Shown here one piece after another: positions 17,007 to 26,759 of a stretch of 64,000 nucleotides of DNA. The notes beneath the pieces were generated by a model that made no database searches, was not told where the DNA came from, and saw only the letters and a list, made by a program, of their open reading frames with translations. A program made the position numbers and the translations under genes. Location of the stretch: the NCBI RefSeq assembly GCF_040833965.1, contig NZ_CP162142.1:1117501-1181500 (forward strand), given 5' to 3'. The stretch is from Leptospira sp. WS39.C2. GTDB lineage: Bacteria > Spirochaetota > Leptospiria > Leptospirales > Leptospiraceae. Position 1 is the first letter of the stretch, and the number at the start of each line of letters is the position of its first letter.

Positions 17007-19511
17007 TTAATTTAAAAATGTAACGGAGAGAAGTGTTACGTCATCTTCAAATTGTTCAGAATTTTGGTAAAATTTTGCCCATTCTAAAAGAGAGTGTAAA
17101 GCATTTTTGTTTTTCCAATGGGAAACCTCCTGTGACCATGTTAAGAATCTTTTTTCTCGGAAGAGGATTTGGTCTTCTGAACGTACGTCTAAGATTCCAT
17201 CAGAGAATAAAAATAATTGATCCCCTTGGTTAAATTTTACCGTATTATTTGTCCCTTCCCATTCTGGTAAAACGGCAAGTGGTTTTCCCTTTCCAGTTAA
17301 AGGTGACAACTTATCTGATGATCCAAAATAAATATCTTCGTGACCTGCTTTTGACCAGATGAATTTTTTTTCTTTTGAATCGATAACGACTGCTACAGCT
17401 GTCACAAATAATCCGGCAGTATTTCCATACAAAAGAGAATTCAATTGTTGTAAACATTGTGCCGGATTTTCTTTATTTGCATTTGGAAGTTGCAAACTAA
17501 AATGTAAGAGTGTTGATATCATTCCTGCAGAAAATCCGTGGCCAGAAACATCTGCTAAAAAAATAAAAGTTTTTCCACTTTCCAATGATTGGACTAAATA
17601 ATAGTCACCTGCAATACCATCACTCGGTATAAACTCAAGATCTACATGAATTAACGAAGGGTTATATTCTGGTTCCAATAAAAATTTTTTTTGAATCCGA
17701 ATGCCTCTAGAGAGTTCTTCTCTTAAGTAAAATTCATTTTCAATCAACCTTAAAGCATTCCGGATGACATTCAATAATTCTGGCTCTAAAAAAGGTTTAG
17801 AAAGATAAAAGTCGGCTCCTTCACTTTGTAACTCTTTCCTAGTCGTATCATCTGCTTTTGCTGTTAATAAAATAATTGGTAACGAATGAAATTGTTCTTT
17901 TTTTCGAATTTCCTTAATGAGATCAAGCCCACTTAGTCTCGGCATCATGAGATCAGTGATCACCAAATCTGGTTTTTCGGAGAATACCAAGTTTAATCCT
18001 TCTTCGCCATCTTTTGCAACAAAAACATGGTAACCAACACGAGATAGAATCGAACCTAGATAAGATCGTAAATCAGGATTATCTTCGACAACCAGTAATT
18101 TGATAGAACGTTTTGGCGGATCAAATCGTAATTCGTCTATTCTATTTGTTGTTTCACTTGGAATGTATTCATGTTGGAACAAATGGAATTTGTTTTCTTT
18201 CCAGATTGATATTTGAGTCGGAGGAACATTGTATAATAATGGTAAGGAAAAATAAAAGTGGGATCCTTTTCCGATTTCACTTTCAACGCCAACTTTACCA
18301 CCATGTAGCTCCACCAATTCTTTAACTAATGCTAAACCTAGACCTGTTCCTTCTTGTTCTCTGGTGAGTGAAACCTCACTGATACCAAATCTGGAAAATA
18401 ATCTTTTCATTTGATTTTCATTCATTCCTATACCTGAATCAGTAACTGAAATGATGATTTCATCATTGACCTTTTGTAATTGTAATCGAATCGCACCTCC
18501 CGATTCGGTAAATTTAATTGCATTTGATAAAAAATTGAAAATACATTTGTCCAATTGCTCTGGATCAGCATTCACATAAAGTGGAGAATCTTCCAAAACT
18601 AATTCAAAAGTTATATTTTTCTTTTTGACATAAGCGATGAAATTTTCAGATACAAGTGATAAAAACTCACCAATCAAAATCGGGTATTTATTTAATTCCA
18701 TTCTCCCTGATGTAATTTTTTGTAAATCGAGTAGTTGGTTAACCAAACGAGTTAATCTTCTTCCTTGGTTGACTATGATATTGACTTCATTCGGATTTAG
18801 TCCTTCCTTTCTTATGAATGCTGATTCTGCAGGTCCCGAAATTAATGTAAGTGGAGTTCTTAGTTCATGTGATATGTTTTGAAAAAATGCAGTTTGTGCT
18901 TTGTTCTCCCTTTCTAAAGAATCTTCTGCAATGTTTGCTGCAAGAGTGAAATAATAGGCAAAACCTGCGTGAAACAGTGTGGAGAATATGATATTTGAGA
19001 CATTGATAAGCGTTAAAAATTCTGAACTCCAGACATAAATAGGTGGATAATTCATTGAATAATAATATGTCGATGCGAATAAAAAGCATCCAACGACGAT
19101 ACTTCCAAATTTAAGGAAGTTTCTACCTGGGGGCAAAAGGAAAATTCCTGTTGCAAATAACATCATGTAGTATTGGTAACCAGCTCCCCATCCAAAAAAA
19201 TATGTAGCCGTTAATGCATGTAGGAACACTTCCAAAAAACACAAATAAAGCGAAGTGAAGAGAAACTTTTTACGATTGATCCAAATTGTGAAAGCAAACC
19301 AAAAGACACTCCCAATATTAAAATAAGCCATTTCGTTTGCGCCAACGAACCAGAAAAAAAAGATAAAAGTGAAGTGAATCAGGCCTGCAAGAACATAAAT
19401 TGAATTGGTTGCTACATAATACCTTTGGTATCTAATTTCTATTCCATTTGGTGCATGGAATAAGGAACGAACAAAGGTTAAAAATTGAGTCATGTTGGAA
19501 AAAAGAATCAA
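17007..19511 (-). CDS. Membrane kinase-receiver-PP2C (SpoIIE) fusion protein
   Basis: An 834-residue multidomain signalling protein. Residues about 25-195 hold five or six membrane helices. HisKA follows with H215 (ISHELRTPLTLISG), then HATPase (NFLSNAIKFTESGG, DSGIGM, GTGLGLALV), a receiver at about 465-585 with D520 (LVITDLMMPRLSG), and a PP2C/SpoIIE-type phosphatase at about 610-834 (DGIAGDYY, DVSGHGFSAGM, LFSDGILD, DDVTLL). The metal-binding aspartates of the phosphatase look intact. Phosphatases of this class usually act on anti-sigma-factor antagonists, so kinase input would control a partner-switching pathway. TTG at 19511 has AGGA upstream; ATG at 19493 is an alternative start. Confidence 0.9.
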   Translation of the reverse strand: MILFSNMTQFLTFVRSLFHAPNGIEIRYQRYYVATNSIYVLAGLIHFTFIFFFWFVGANEMAYFNIGSVFWFAFTIWINRKKFLFTSLYLCFLEVFLHALTATYFFGWGAGYQYYMMLFATGIFLLPPGRNFLKFGSIVVGCFLFASTYYYSMNYPPIYVWSSEFLTLINVSNIIFSTLFHAGFAYYFTLAANIAEDSLERENKAQTAFFQNISHELRTPLTLISGPAESAFIRKEGLNPNEVNIIVNQGRRLTRLVNQLLDLQKITSGRMELNKYPILIGEFLSLVSENFIAYVKKKNITFELVLEDSPLYVNADPEQLDKCIFNFLSNAIKFTESGGAIRLQLQKVNDEIIISVTDSGIGMNENQMKRLFSRFGISEVSLTREQEGTGLGLALVKELVELHGGKVGVESEIGKGSHFYFSLPLLYNVPPTQISIWKENKFHLFQHEYIPSETTNRIDELRFDPPKRSIKLLVVEDNPDLRSYLGSILSRVGYHVFVAKDGEEGLNLVFSEKPDLVITDLMMPRLSGLDLIKEIRKKEQFHSLPIILLTAKADDTTRKELQSEGADFYLSKPFLEPELLNVIRNALRLIENEFYLREELSRGIRIQKKFLLEPEYNPSLIHVDLEFIPSDGIAGDYYLVQSLESGKTFIFLADVSGHGFSAGMISTLLHFSLQLPNANKENPAQCLQQLNSLLYGNTAGLFVTAVAVVIDSKEKKFIWSKAGHEDIYFGSSDKLSPLTGKGKPLAVLPEWEGTNNTVKFNQGDQLFLFSDGILDVRSEDQILFREKRFLTWSQEVSHWKNKNALHSLLEWAKFYQNSEQFEDDVTLLSVTFLN

Positions 19512-19754
19512 TATATTCCTAAAAAGTCAACAAATCGTTTTTCTGTAAGTTTGGAAATAAACCGAAATAGAAATGTTTGTTTTCCTTTTGGTGCCGAATT
19601 TTTGAACTTTCTTTTGCAGGTATTTGTAAGAATCTTTAATAGAAATCCCACCTACGACGAAGTCTCGTACCAATCCTAAGTTTCGATAAATTTGGTATTT
19701 ACTTGAAATTTGACTCGTTTAAAAAGCATTTATATTTTAGTCGTAATATAGGTT

Positions 19755-21455
19755 ATGCAATCAAGACTCAAAATTTACTTCCTCCTTAGTTTTTTAGTTT
19801 TCGGAGTATTATGTTCCCTCGGAACGTTCTTATCGATCCATTTTATGCGGAATTTCGAGGAACAATTTGTATCTCAAATCATTTTTACATTGGTGATTAT
19901 CACTCCTGTAAGTGTTGGAATCGGTTTTTTATTTGGGAATTGGATCACATCCACTTTCAATAAATTAGAACAAGCTTTTAAGGAAGTTGGTCTTGGAAAT
20001 TTAGGTATTCAAATCGAGTTTTCTAAAAATGATATCTTTAAAGATTTTTATCATAGTTTCCATAGGATGATCTTAGCCCAAAGTGAGTTGATCCAACATA
20101 TTAAATCATCTGCATCCACATTATCCAATGAATCTTTGGAAATGAAAAAAATCACAAGTGAATTTGCTCTTAATTTACAATCTCAGTCTGCTGCGACAGA
20201 GGAAGTATCAGCCTCCATTGAAGAAATTTCCGGAGTTGCCACTTCCATTTCTAATATTGCAAATGAAAATAAAGACAGTATGACGGATTTAAAAGATAAA
20301 GTAGAATCTTTGTCTTCTGCTATTGATGAAACAGCAGAAACCGTGAATCAAACATTGTCTTCTATACAAGTGATTGTAGAAAAAGCTGAATCTGGAAAAA
20401 CATCTTTGAAGTTGATGAATGATGCGATGGAAAATCTTACTTCTAGTTCCACAGAGATTTCAAAGACTGTTGAAATCATCAATAAAATTAGTGAACAAGT
20501 GAATATGTTAGCATTAAATGCTTCGATTGAGGCAGCTAGGGCAGGAGATGCAGGAAGAGGTTTTGCTGTAGTTGCAGATGAAGTTTCAAAATTAGCGGAA
20601 AGGACTGCTAGTGCGGTAAAAAGTATTGATCATTTGATCAAAAAAAACCAAAGAGATGTTGAATTGGGTCGCGAAAGAATCGAATCCACAACATCTGAAA
20701 TCCAATCGATTATTGGTACCATTGATTTAATTTCTACTCATATAGAAGACGTAAGAAGTGCAATTGTTTCCCAAAAGAATGTAGAAGGTTTGCTTTTTAA
20801 CTTAGCTCAATTTGTAAAAGAAAGATCTGATGAAATTAAAAATGCAGTGAATGAACATAAAACAGCAACTAATGAAGTTATGGTATCTGTATCTTCCATT
20901 AGCGAAATATCTTTTAAAAATTCAGAACAAAGTGAATTTTTAGCAGATAATCTAAATGAATTTAGTAATGCGACAGAAAAATTAATTTCGATGGTCAATC
21001 TTTTCAAAACGAATGTATCTTTATCCTCTCATAGTGATTTTGTTAGAGATTCCAAAACACATCGAATTGAATATTCATCCGAAATAGGAGATATTTACTA
21101 TGTGCCAAATCATCATTTGATTGAAGTTGTTTGGAAACCGAATTATTCAGATGAGGGATATAAAACGATTCTATTAAAAGCTTTGGAGGTCATTGAAAAA
21201 TGGAAAATATCCAAGTGGCTTGCAGATACAAGGCAAATTGGATTGGTTTCAAAATTAGGACAAGAATGGGTCAATGTTGAATGGTTTCCTAAAGCAAGTA
21301 ACTCAACACTTAGAAAAATGGCAGTTGTATTACCTGAATCAGCTTTATCTGCTATTTCGATTGAAGATACCACTTTGAAAACGGGACTTGTTGAAATGAA
21401 GTCTGTTCCCAATATGGAGTCAGCATGGAAATGGTTAACATCATCTAAAATATAA
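19755..21455 (+). CDS. Methyl-accepting chemotaxis protein with extra C-terminal domain
   Basis: A 566-residue chemoreceptor. Two membrane helices (about 7-28 and 40-62) are separated by only about a dozen residues, so there is no periplasmic ligand domain. A HAMP-like segment and a long signalling coiled coil follow; the conserved tip is [20 protein letters not shown] followed by [18 protein letters not shown]. After the signalling region (from about residue 430) lies an extra domain of roughly 130 residues ([35 protein letters not shown]). It resembles STAS/SpoIIAA-like folds found at the ends of other stand-alone proteins. Sensing is probably intramembrane, cytoplasmic or via that C-terminal domain. 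Confidence 0.9.
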   Translation: MQSRLKIYFLLSFLVFGVLCSLGTFLSIHFMRNFEEQFVSQIIFTLVIITPVSVGIGFLFGNWITSTFNKLEQAFKEVGLGNLGIQIEFSKNDIFKDFYHSFHRMILAQSELIQHIKSSASTLSNESLEMKKITSEFALNLQSQSAATEEVSASIEEISGVATSISNIANENKDSMTDLKDKVESLSSAIDETAETVNQTLSSIQVIVEKAESGKTSLKLMNDAMENLTSSSTEISKTVEIINKISEQVNMLALNASIEAARAGDAGRGFAVVADEVSKLAERTASAVKSIDHLIKKNQRDVELGRERIESTTSEIQSIIGTIDLISTHIEDVRSAIVSQKNVEGLLFNLAQFVKERSDEIKNAVNEHKTATNEVMVSVSSISEISFKNSEQSEFLADNLNEFSNATEKLISMVNLFKTNVSLSSHSDFVRDSKTHRIEYSSEIGDIYYVPNHHLIEVVWKPNYSDEGYKTILLKALEVIEKWKISKWLADTRQIGLVSKLGQEWVNVEWFPKASNSTLRKMAVVLPESALSAISIEDTTLKTGLVEMKSVPNMESAWKWLTSSKI

Positions 21456-21536
21456 TTTGTTAATCCGTTTCGAATTTTTATAAAAAGAAACGGAATCAAA
21501 TCCTATAATTTTAAATTAAACTTGCTTTTACGAAGT

Positions 21537-21962
21537 ATGATGCCTTTTGAAATACTTTTCCAAGTCCAATTTGGTTCCTGTGTAATGATGGTGGCGATCA
21601 TTTGGACAATTCAAATCCTGCATTATCCCTCGTTTTTTTACATCGATGAATTAGATTTTTCTGAATTTCACAATTTACATTCTTATCGCATTACATGGAT
21701 TGTAGCACCTCTTATGAGTATTGAACTGGTTACAGCTATTAGCGTTTGGTATTTCAGTCAAAACTCGATATGGTTTGGTTTTAATTTGGTTTCTGTGATT
21801 ATAATTTGGGTTGTTACTTTTTTTGTAAGTGTACCGATTCACAACCATTTGGCAAAAGGAAAAGATCAGAAAAAAATCCAATTGTTAATTTCAACCAATT
21901 GGATACGAACCATCTTTTGGACAATTCGTTTGTTTTTGTTAGTTTTTCTTTCCTTAAAATAA
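21537..21962 (+). CDS. Four-helix membrane protein of unknown function
   Basis: About 141 residues with four hydrophobic segments (near residues 8-25, 45-65, 72-93 and 120-138). Conserved-looking polar residues lie inside or beside helices (ILHYPSFFYID, FHNLHSYRITW, PIHNHLAKG), with several histidines that might bind a metal or haem. I do not recognise the family with certainty. The frame extends to a TTG at 21522, but ATGs at 21537 and 21540 are more likely starts. It is 66-81 bases after the chemoreceptor gene on the same strand, so co-transcription is possible. Confidence 0.65.
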   Translation: MMPFEILFQVQFGSCVMMVAIIWTIQILHYPSFFYIDELDFSEFHNLHSYRITWIVAPLMSIELVTAISVWYFSQNSIWFGFNLVSVIIIWVVTFFVSVPIHNHLAKGKDQKKIQLLISTNWIRTIFWTIRLFLLVFLSLK

Positions 21963-22037
21963 AATTATAGAATCTCTCTTGAGCGGATTTCGAATTTAGG
22001 AATCTGTCTTTGTTTTGTCTTTGGTTTTCTAAATGTT

Positions 22038-24380
22038 TTAATATAAGTTCGCCGAAATAGGATCAATTTTGACTAATCCAACCCGATAACGTTTGTTTGG
22101 GTTGTTGATATTTCCAAAAGCATATACAGCATTTTGGTGGTAAATAATCTTTCTTACGCCTGTCCCAGATTCGAAATTTGGATTCCAAGGATTCAAGGTG
22201 AGGGATTTTCTATCGAGAGAAAAGATTCCATTTCTTGATTGTCCTGCGACGTTATCAATGAATCCACCTAAGAAAATTTGATCTTCATTTTGGTCTATAG
22301 TTCGAGCAAATTCCGATACTGTACCTAATGTTCCATTGGTTTGAATGGAAGTTAATTCTGGTAATGAATAAAAAGAAAGTCCATTTCCAGTAAAAGGAGA
22401 TGTAGTTTGGTATTGTCCGCTCATAATCAGACGATTGTCTGAAACAAAAATTGAATATGCTGAAAAATTGGAAGAAAATGAATCAGTGTGAGTTTTGATA
22501 AAAGAACCTGTTTGTGGATTTAGTTTTGCTAAGTGTAACGACGCGTTTGGAATTGTCGTAAACTGTCCGGCAATATAAAGTTCGTCATTCCATATTTGTA
22601 AAGATCGAACAGTAGCATCAGGGATAGAGGCAAAACTTGAATCAAAAGAACTGCTATTGGCATCTAGTTTGACAATTCGATTGACTGGAGCTGAATTTAC
22701 TGCTGTGAAATTTCCTGCAGCATAAATTGAATTTTGATAATACAACATTGTTTCGATAGAAGCTGCAGGAAAAATTGGATTCCAGCTTAACAGTGATTTA
22801 GTATCAAGATCATAGGCAGCGGTAGATTGACGAATAGTATTATCGATTAGTGAAAATTGGCCATGAAGATACAATCGATTGTCAGTTGCTATTAAACTTG
22901 TTACCATATCATTTGGATTTGGTTCCCAATCTGTAGGAAGTCCTGTATATAAATCCAATTCGACAAGATAATTTCTTGTAGAGGTATCAATGGATCCAAA
23001 TCCACCTCCCAAAAAAATAACTTGGTCTTTCATTTTTAATGCAATCCCTTGAAAATCATAATTGGGATTAAATAATTTTGGATTAAATGATGTTACTTTG
23101 TCTGACGGAATGTCAACTTGGAAAAAATACTTTCTATCTAAAGTTTGGACTGTTTCAAAAGTTCCAAACACAAACAGTTTATCATCAATGATTGATAGTC
23201 GATATGCGTTTGTTGAAAAACCGTCTAAGAGATAATTAGAACTTTGTAAATTCCCTAATAAATCAATCTTAAAAATACCGGGCCTCGGTGTTGAAATTTC
23301 ACCAGCTACAAAAAGTTGATCGTTATAAATTTTAAGGTCGAAAACTGCATTTCCGCTAATTACAAGAGTGCTAAAGATAGATGTAACTGTGTTTGTTGAT
23401 AAGTCGATTGCGGCAAGTTTGGAACGTGGAAAAGAGCCACCGTTTAAGGAAGAAAATATTCCGCCTACATACAAAATTCCATCTTTAACTTCTATCGCAT
23501 TGACAGTACCATTCGTATCAACCATTCCGTAGAAAGTACTGCCATTATCTTTGTGAAGTTTACCTATGTTCCCTGCACCATTTGAGTTAACCGCAGTAAA
23601 ACCACCTCCAATATAAATGAAAGTTCCATCAGTTGTCATACATCTAACATCGGTACCTGTAACATTGGGTGACCAATCATCAATAAGACCCGTTATTGCA
23701 TTCACAGATGCAACATGTTCCCGGAAGGTTGTTGTTGGAACATTTGTGATGGCACCATTGGAAGTTTGAAAATCTCCTGAGAAAAAGATACGGCCATCTA
23801 AATAAATTAAATCATAAAAAACGGTAGAGGAAACGTTGAGGTTTGCATTGAATCTTTGGTCTAATTTACAATTAGGACTGATTTTAGCTAAATTCCTTCT
23901 TGGGTATCCTTGGATATGAGTGAATTTTCCTAGTACATACAAATTTCCTTCTGGATCGACTACTGCTTGGTTGATAGTTCCGTAAGTAGATACGGTTTCA
24001 TCGAAGACGTCTAACTGTGGACAATACGTAGAAGCAACCGGTTTTGCTGTTTCACTCCATACAAAGGCTCCTCCACCTGTTGTGGCAGCGATTTGATCGA
24101 ATAAACCAGCAATGTATATTTTACCTCTCGTGATTGCAGCAGTTACAACTTCAGCAGGTGATCCAAAAGTAAATACACCATAACTGACAAAATTAGAGAC
24201 ACTTCGATCTACATAAGGAACACAACTTGCTGATTGATCATTTGCTAGATTTTTTACGAGGAAATGTGTAAAATAAGACTTGGAACGAGGGTCACACCCG
24301 TTCTCTAAATCGGGTTTTATACATACTGATGTACTGAAAAAAACTACTAAGAGTAAAAATAAGCGAAAGTATAATTTCAT
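22038..24380 (-). CDS. Large beta-propeller-type lipoprotein
   Basis: A 780-residue exported protein. The N-terminal hydrophobic segment ends at a possible lipobox (FSTSVCIKPD). The rest consists of many repeats of the form 'LYVGGxF...GxxRxxLAxID', e.g. IYIGGGFTAVNSNG, LYVGGIFSSLNGG and LYIAGQFTTIPNA. These resemble Delta-60/DUF5122-like or kelch-type propeller blades, probably two propellers. Proteins of this kind are abundant in Leptospira and usually surface or periplasmic; their ligands are not known. The gene is flanked by gaps of 76 and 130 bases with no clear terminator, and appears monocistronic. Confidence 0.8.
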   Translation of the reverse strand: MKLYFRLFLLLVVFFSTSVCIKPDLENGCDPRSKSYFTHFLVKNLANDQSASCVPYVDRSVSNFVSYGVFTFGSPAEVVTAAITRGKIYIAGLFDQIAATTGGGAFVWSETAKPVASTYCPQLDVFDETVSTYGTINQAVVDPEGNLYVLGKFTHIQGYPRRNLAKISPNCKLDQRFNANLNVSSTVFYDLIYLDGRIFFSGDFQTSNGAITNVPTTTFREHVASVNAITGLIDDWSPNVTGTDVRCMTTDGTFIYIGGGFTAVNSNGAGNIGKLHKDNGSTFYGMVDTNGTVNAIEVKDGILYVGGIFSSLNGGSFPRSKLAAIDLSTNTVTSIFSTLVISGNAVFDLKIYNDQLFVAGEISTPRPGIFKIDLLGNLQSSNYLLDGFSTNAYRLSIIDDKLFVFGTFETVQTLDRKYFFQVDIPSDKVTSFNPKLFNPNYDFQGIALKMKDQVIFLGGGFGSIDTSTRNYLVELDLYTGLPTDWEPNPNDMVTSLIATDNRLYLHGQFSLIDNTIRQSTAAYDLDTKSLLSWNPIFPAASIETMLYYQNSIYAAGNFTAVNSAPVNRIVKLDANSSSFDSSFASIPDATVRSLQIWNDELYIAGQFTTIPNASLHLAKLNPQTGSFIKTHTDSFSSNFSAYSIFVSDNRLIMSGQYQTTSPFTGNGLSFYSLPELTSIQTNGTLGTVSEFARTIDQNEDQIFLGGFIDNVAGQSRNGIFSLDRKSLTLNPWNPNFESGTGVRKIIYHQNAVYAFGNINNPNKRYRVGLVKIDPISANLY

Positions 24381-24510
24381 ATAGCCATAAGTAAGACAAT
24401 CAGTAAAAATCTCGAGTCAATTTCATTTTCAATCCTTTTGAATTCTCCTTAATACCAGGATATGAATCATGGAAACAGTTCATTCTTAAGGTATCAAAAA
24501 AAGTTTGAAT

Positions 24511-25647
24511 TTATATATCAATTGGAATGTATGCTGCGATTTCTAAACTACTTAAATTATAATGAATGTTTCCTGCTTTGAAAGAAGTGGTCATAAATGT
24601 TAGGCGGTAATTAATAAAGTTAGTTGGATATTCCGCATACAAAACAACTGGAACAAAATACACTTGATTTGCTGCCACTCTACCACTGCTAATCGAAGAG
24701 ATCGTAAGCAGTTCTAATGGTGTTGCATCTCTGAACATGATTGCAGAGAAAAATAATTGATTTGCATTTACATTTTTAAAATCAATTTCTCCCTTTGCTG
24801 CAAGATACAATCCTAAATTTTGCAAATTATCACCTTGGCCTAAGTTTGCAAGTAATAACGAACTAATGGGATCACTAGTAAGATCTTGTTGGTTTAAAAG
24901 TGATATATTTCCTACTAAATTAGCATAATTATCAAATCCGCTTGCTCTTCCTCCAAAGGAAAGTGGTAAGATATCTAAAAATGGATTTTGAAAATTTGTA
25001 TTTCCTGAAAAGCGAATTTGGCCTCCACCAACTCCGAGTCCTATGCGAAAATGATCAATACCTTCTTTCCCTATATAAAATGCAGGTGCAATGAAGGAAT
25101 AATTTCCTGAAATTTTGGTACCAATATCTTCGTTTGATATTTGGGTTTCTGCTGAACTGGATCCAGATCCAGATCCGGAACTTGAAGACCCGGAACTACT
25201 TCCAGAACCAGAAGAGGAACTAGAAGAAGAACTTGATTCAAAAAAAGATATTTCACCTTCGTAACGTTGCCTTGTAATTGAAAAAGGTTTTGTCCTTCCA
25301 AGTATCGTGAATCCAAAATTTTCCGAAATTTGAAAATCAATAGATTTTAAATCAAAAAGATAATCTACATTTCGTTCAAAACCAAGATCAGCTGCCATAT
25401 CCGCTTTGCCTAACCTTGATTTGATGGTCATTTCTGAAAATCCATAGGTCAATCCTGGATATAATGAAATATAATCTGGTCCGTTTTTTTTCCTCAATCC
25501 GAACAATCCATACCTGTCCCCACTTGTTCCGACGGAGGTTGTAGTGTTTCTTGGAGTTTCAGTCCCTTCCTCTTCTGGAATACTTTGGGCATTTAAATGA
25601 GTGATTGAAATAAACGAGATGAATAAAACTATAAAACGTAGGAACAT
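24511..25647 (-). CDS. Exported barrel-like protein with Ser/Gly tract
   Basis: A 378-residue exported protein with signal peptide ending in SITHLNAQ. Strand-rich segments with glycine turns (GLTYGFSEMTIKSRLG, HFRIGLGVGGGQIRFSG) suggest an outer-membrane barrel. Between about residues 139 and 168 lies a nearly pure Ser/Gly run, interrupting the barrel pattern as a flexible surface loop or linker would. The DNA of this run is a set of imperfect short repeats of serine and glycine codons (plus strand about 25155-25240), liable to slippage. ATG at 25647 is preferred over the TTG two codons earlier. Confidence 0.7.
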   Translation of the reverse strand: MFLRFIVLFISFISITHLNAQSIPEEEGTETPRNTTTSVGTSGDRYGLFGLRKKNGPDYISLYPGLTYGFSEMTIKSRLGKADMAADLGFERNVDYLFDLKSIDFQISENFGFTILGRTKPFSITRQRYEGEISFFESSSSSSSSSGSGSSSGSSSSGSGSGSSSAETQISNEDIGTKISGNYSFIAPAFYIGKEGIDHFRIGLGVGGGQIRFSGNTNFQNPFLDILPLSFGGRASGFDNYANLVGNISLLNQQDLTSDPISSLLLANLGQGDNLQNLGLYLAAKGEIDFKNVNANQLFFSAIMFRDATPLELLTISSISSGRVAANQVYFVPVVLYAEYPTNFINYRLTFMTTSFKAGNIHYNLSSLEIAAYIPIDI

Positions 25648-25754
25648 GGACAAACACTTGCTAAGTCAAAAAAAAAAGCAAGTCTTTGTGAAAAATATAG
25701 ATTTACCTTTTTATTGAATGGAGTTTGATATGAAGGATCAATGGTGGTAAGTTA

Positions 25755-26699
25755 ATGGCTCAATTTAATATCGGTTTGCATTTCAGTATTTTGGTTTGTT
25801 TTATTTTTGGATGCCAAGTCACATCTCACAAATATAAATCATTACCATTAGAACCGCTACAAAACCATGAAATGCTTTTACAAAAACCACAAAACTTCGT
25901 AGACTTCCAAGTGATCAAAGTTGCTGATTGGGAAGCTCCACTCTCAGGTTTACTCGATTTGAGTGACCCACAAACAAAACTTGCCAAATTAGAAAACAAA
26001 CAAGAAGCAATATCCATTTACTTTTATACCATAAAACATCCTAAATTTGGAACTTATTTGATTGATTCTGGGATCGGTGAGAGTTTTACTAAGGGTAAAG
26101 AGAATTCACTTGTGAGTCCATTAGTTGAATCACAAATGAATTTTGAAAAATTAAAAATATATGAGACTACAAAAAAATATTTGGAAAAAAATAAAATCCA
26201 AGTAAAGGGAATTTTTTATACACATCTGCACCTTGATCATGTTTTGGGTGCTCTTGAAATTGATCCTTCCGTGCCATTTTATGTAGGGCCAAATGAAGTG
26301 ACTGGAAAACAATTCATCAATTTATTTGTGCAAGGTTCAACCAATCGAATGTTAGGTGTAAATCCAGAATTATTCCAAATAGATATAAATTCTAATAAAC
26401 AAACTATAAACATTATCGATTTTTTTGGTGATCAAAGTTTTTATATTCTCGTAGTTCCTGGTCATACTCCAGGTAGTCTGGCATTTTTAATCCCTTCGAA
26501 AGATGGTGGTCATTTAGTACTTGGAGATACTTGTCACACAAGATTTGGATGGATCCACCAAGTGATCCCCGGTTCTTTCACTTCAGACCCGGAAACAAAT
26601 CGAAAAAGTTTAAGTGCATTGAAATCGATCTCCGCAAGTTACAAGCCAAAATACATCTACCCAGGCCACCAAGAACGAATCCTTTCCACTGGACCTTAA
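25755..26699 (+). CDS. Metallo-beta-lactamase-fold lipoprotein
   Basis: A 314-residue hydrolase exported as a lipoprotein: the signal peptide ends LVCFIFGCQ, a lipobox at Cys 20. The zinc motif HLHLDH lies at residues 157-162. Further metal ligands are supplied by VVPGHTPGS, the Asp of VLGDTCH and a late His in YPGHQ. The overall pattern is that of the lactonase-like (AHL lactonase/AttM) branch of the superfamily, including a substrate loop before the first histidine. The substrate could be a lactone or another ester, which cannot be decided here. A second, unrelated MBL-fold lipoprotein lies at 31144. Confidence 0.82.
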   Translation: MAQFNIGLHFSILVCFIFGCQVTSHKYKSLPLEPLQNHEMLLQKPQNFVDFQVIKVADWEAPLSGLLDLSDPQTKLAKLENKQEAISIYFYTIKHPKFGTYLIDSGIGESFTKGKENSLVSPLVESQMNFEKLKIYETTKKYLEKNKIQVKGIFYTHLHLDHVLGALEIDPSVPFYVGPNEVTGKQFINLFVQGSTNRMLGVNPELFQIDINSNKQTINIIDFFGDQSFYILVVPGHTPGSLAFLIPSKDGGHLVLGDTCHTRFGWIHQVIPGSFTSDPETNRKSLSALKSISASYKPKYIYPGHQERILSTGP

Positions 26700-26759
26700 T
26701 TTACATTTGATTCTTTTCAAAAACCTGAAAGATTGATTCTGTTTTGGATCGAGGTTTAT

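Noticed and set aside
19706..19754. Possible sigma28-type (FliA) promoter before the chemoreceptor
   Set aside because: A TAAA element is present, but the downstream half matches the GCCGATAA consensus at only about half the positions.
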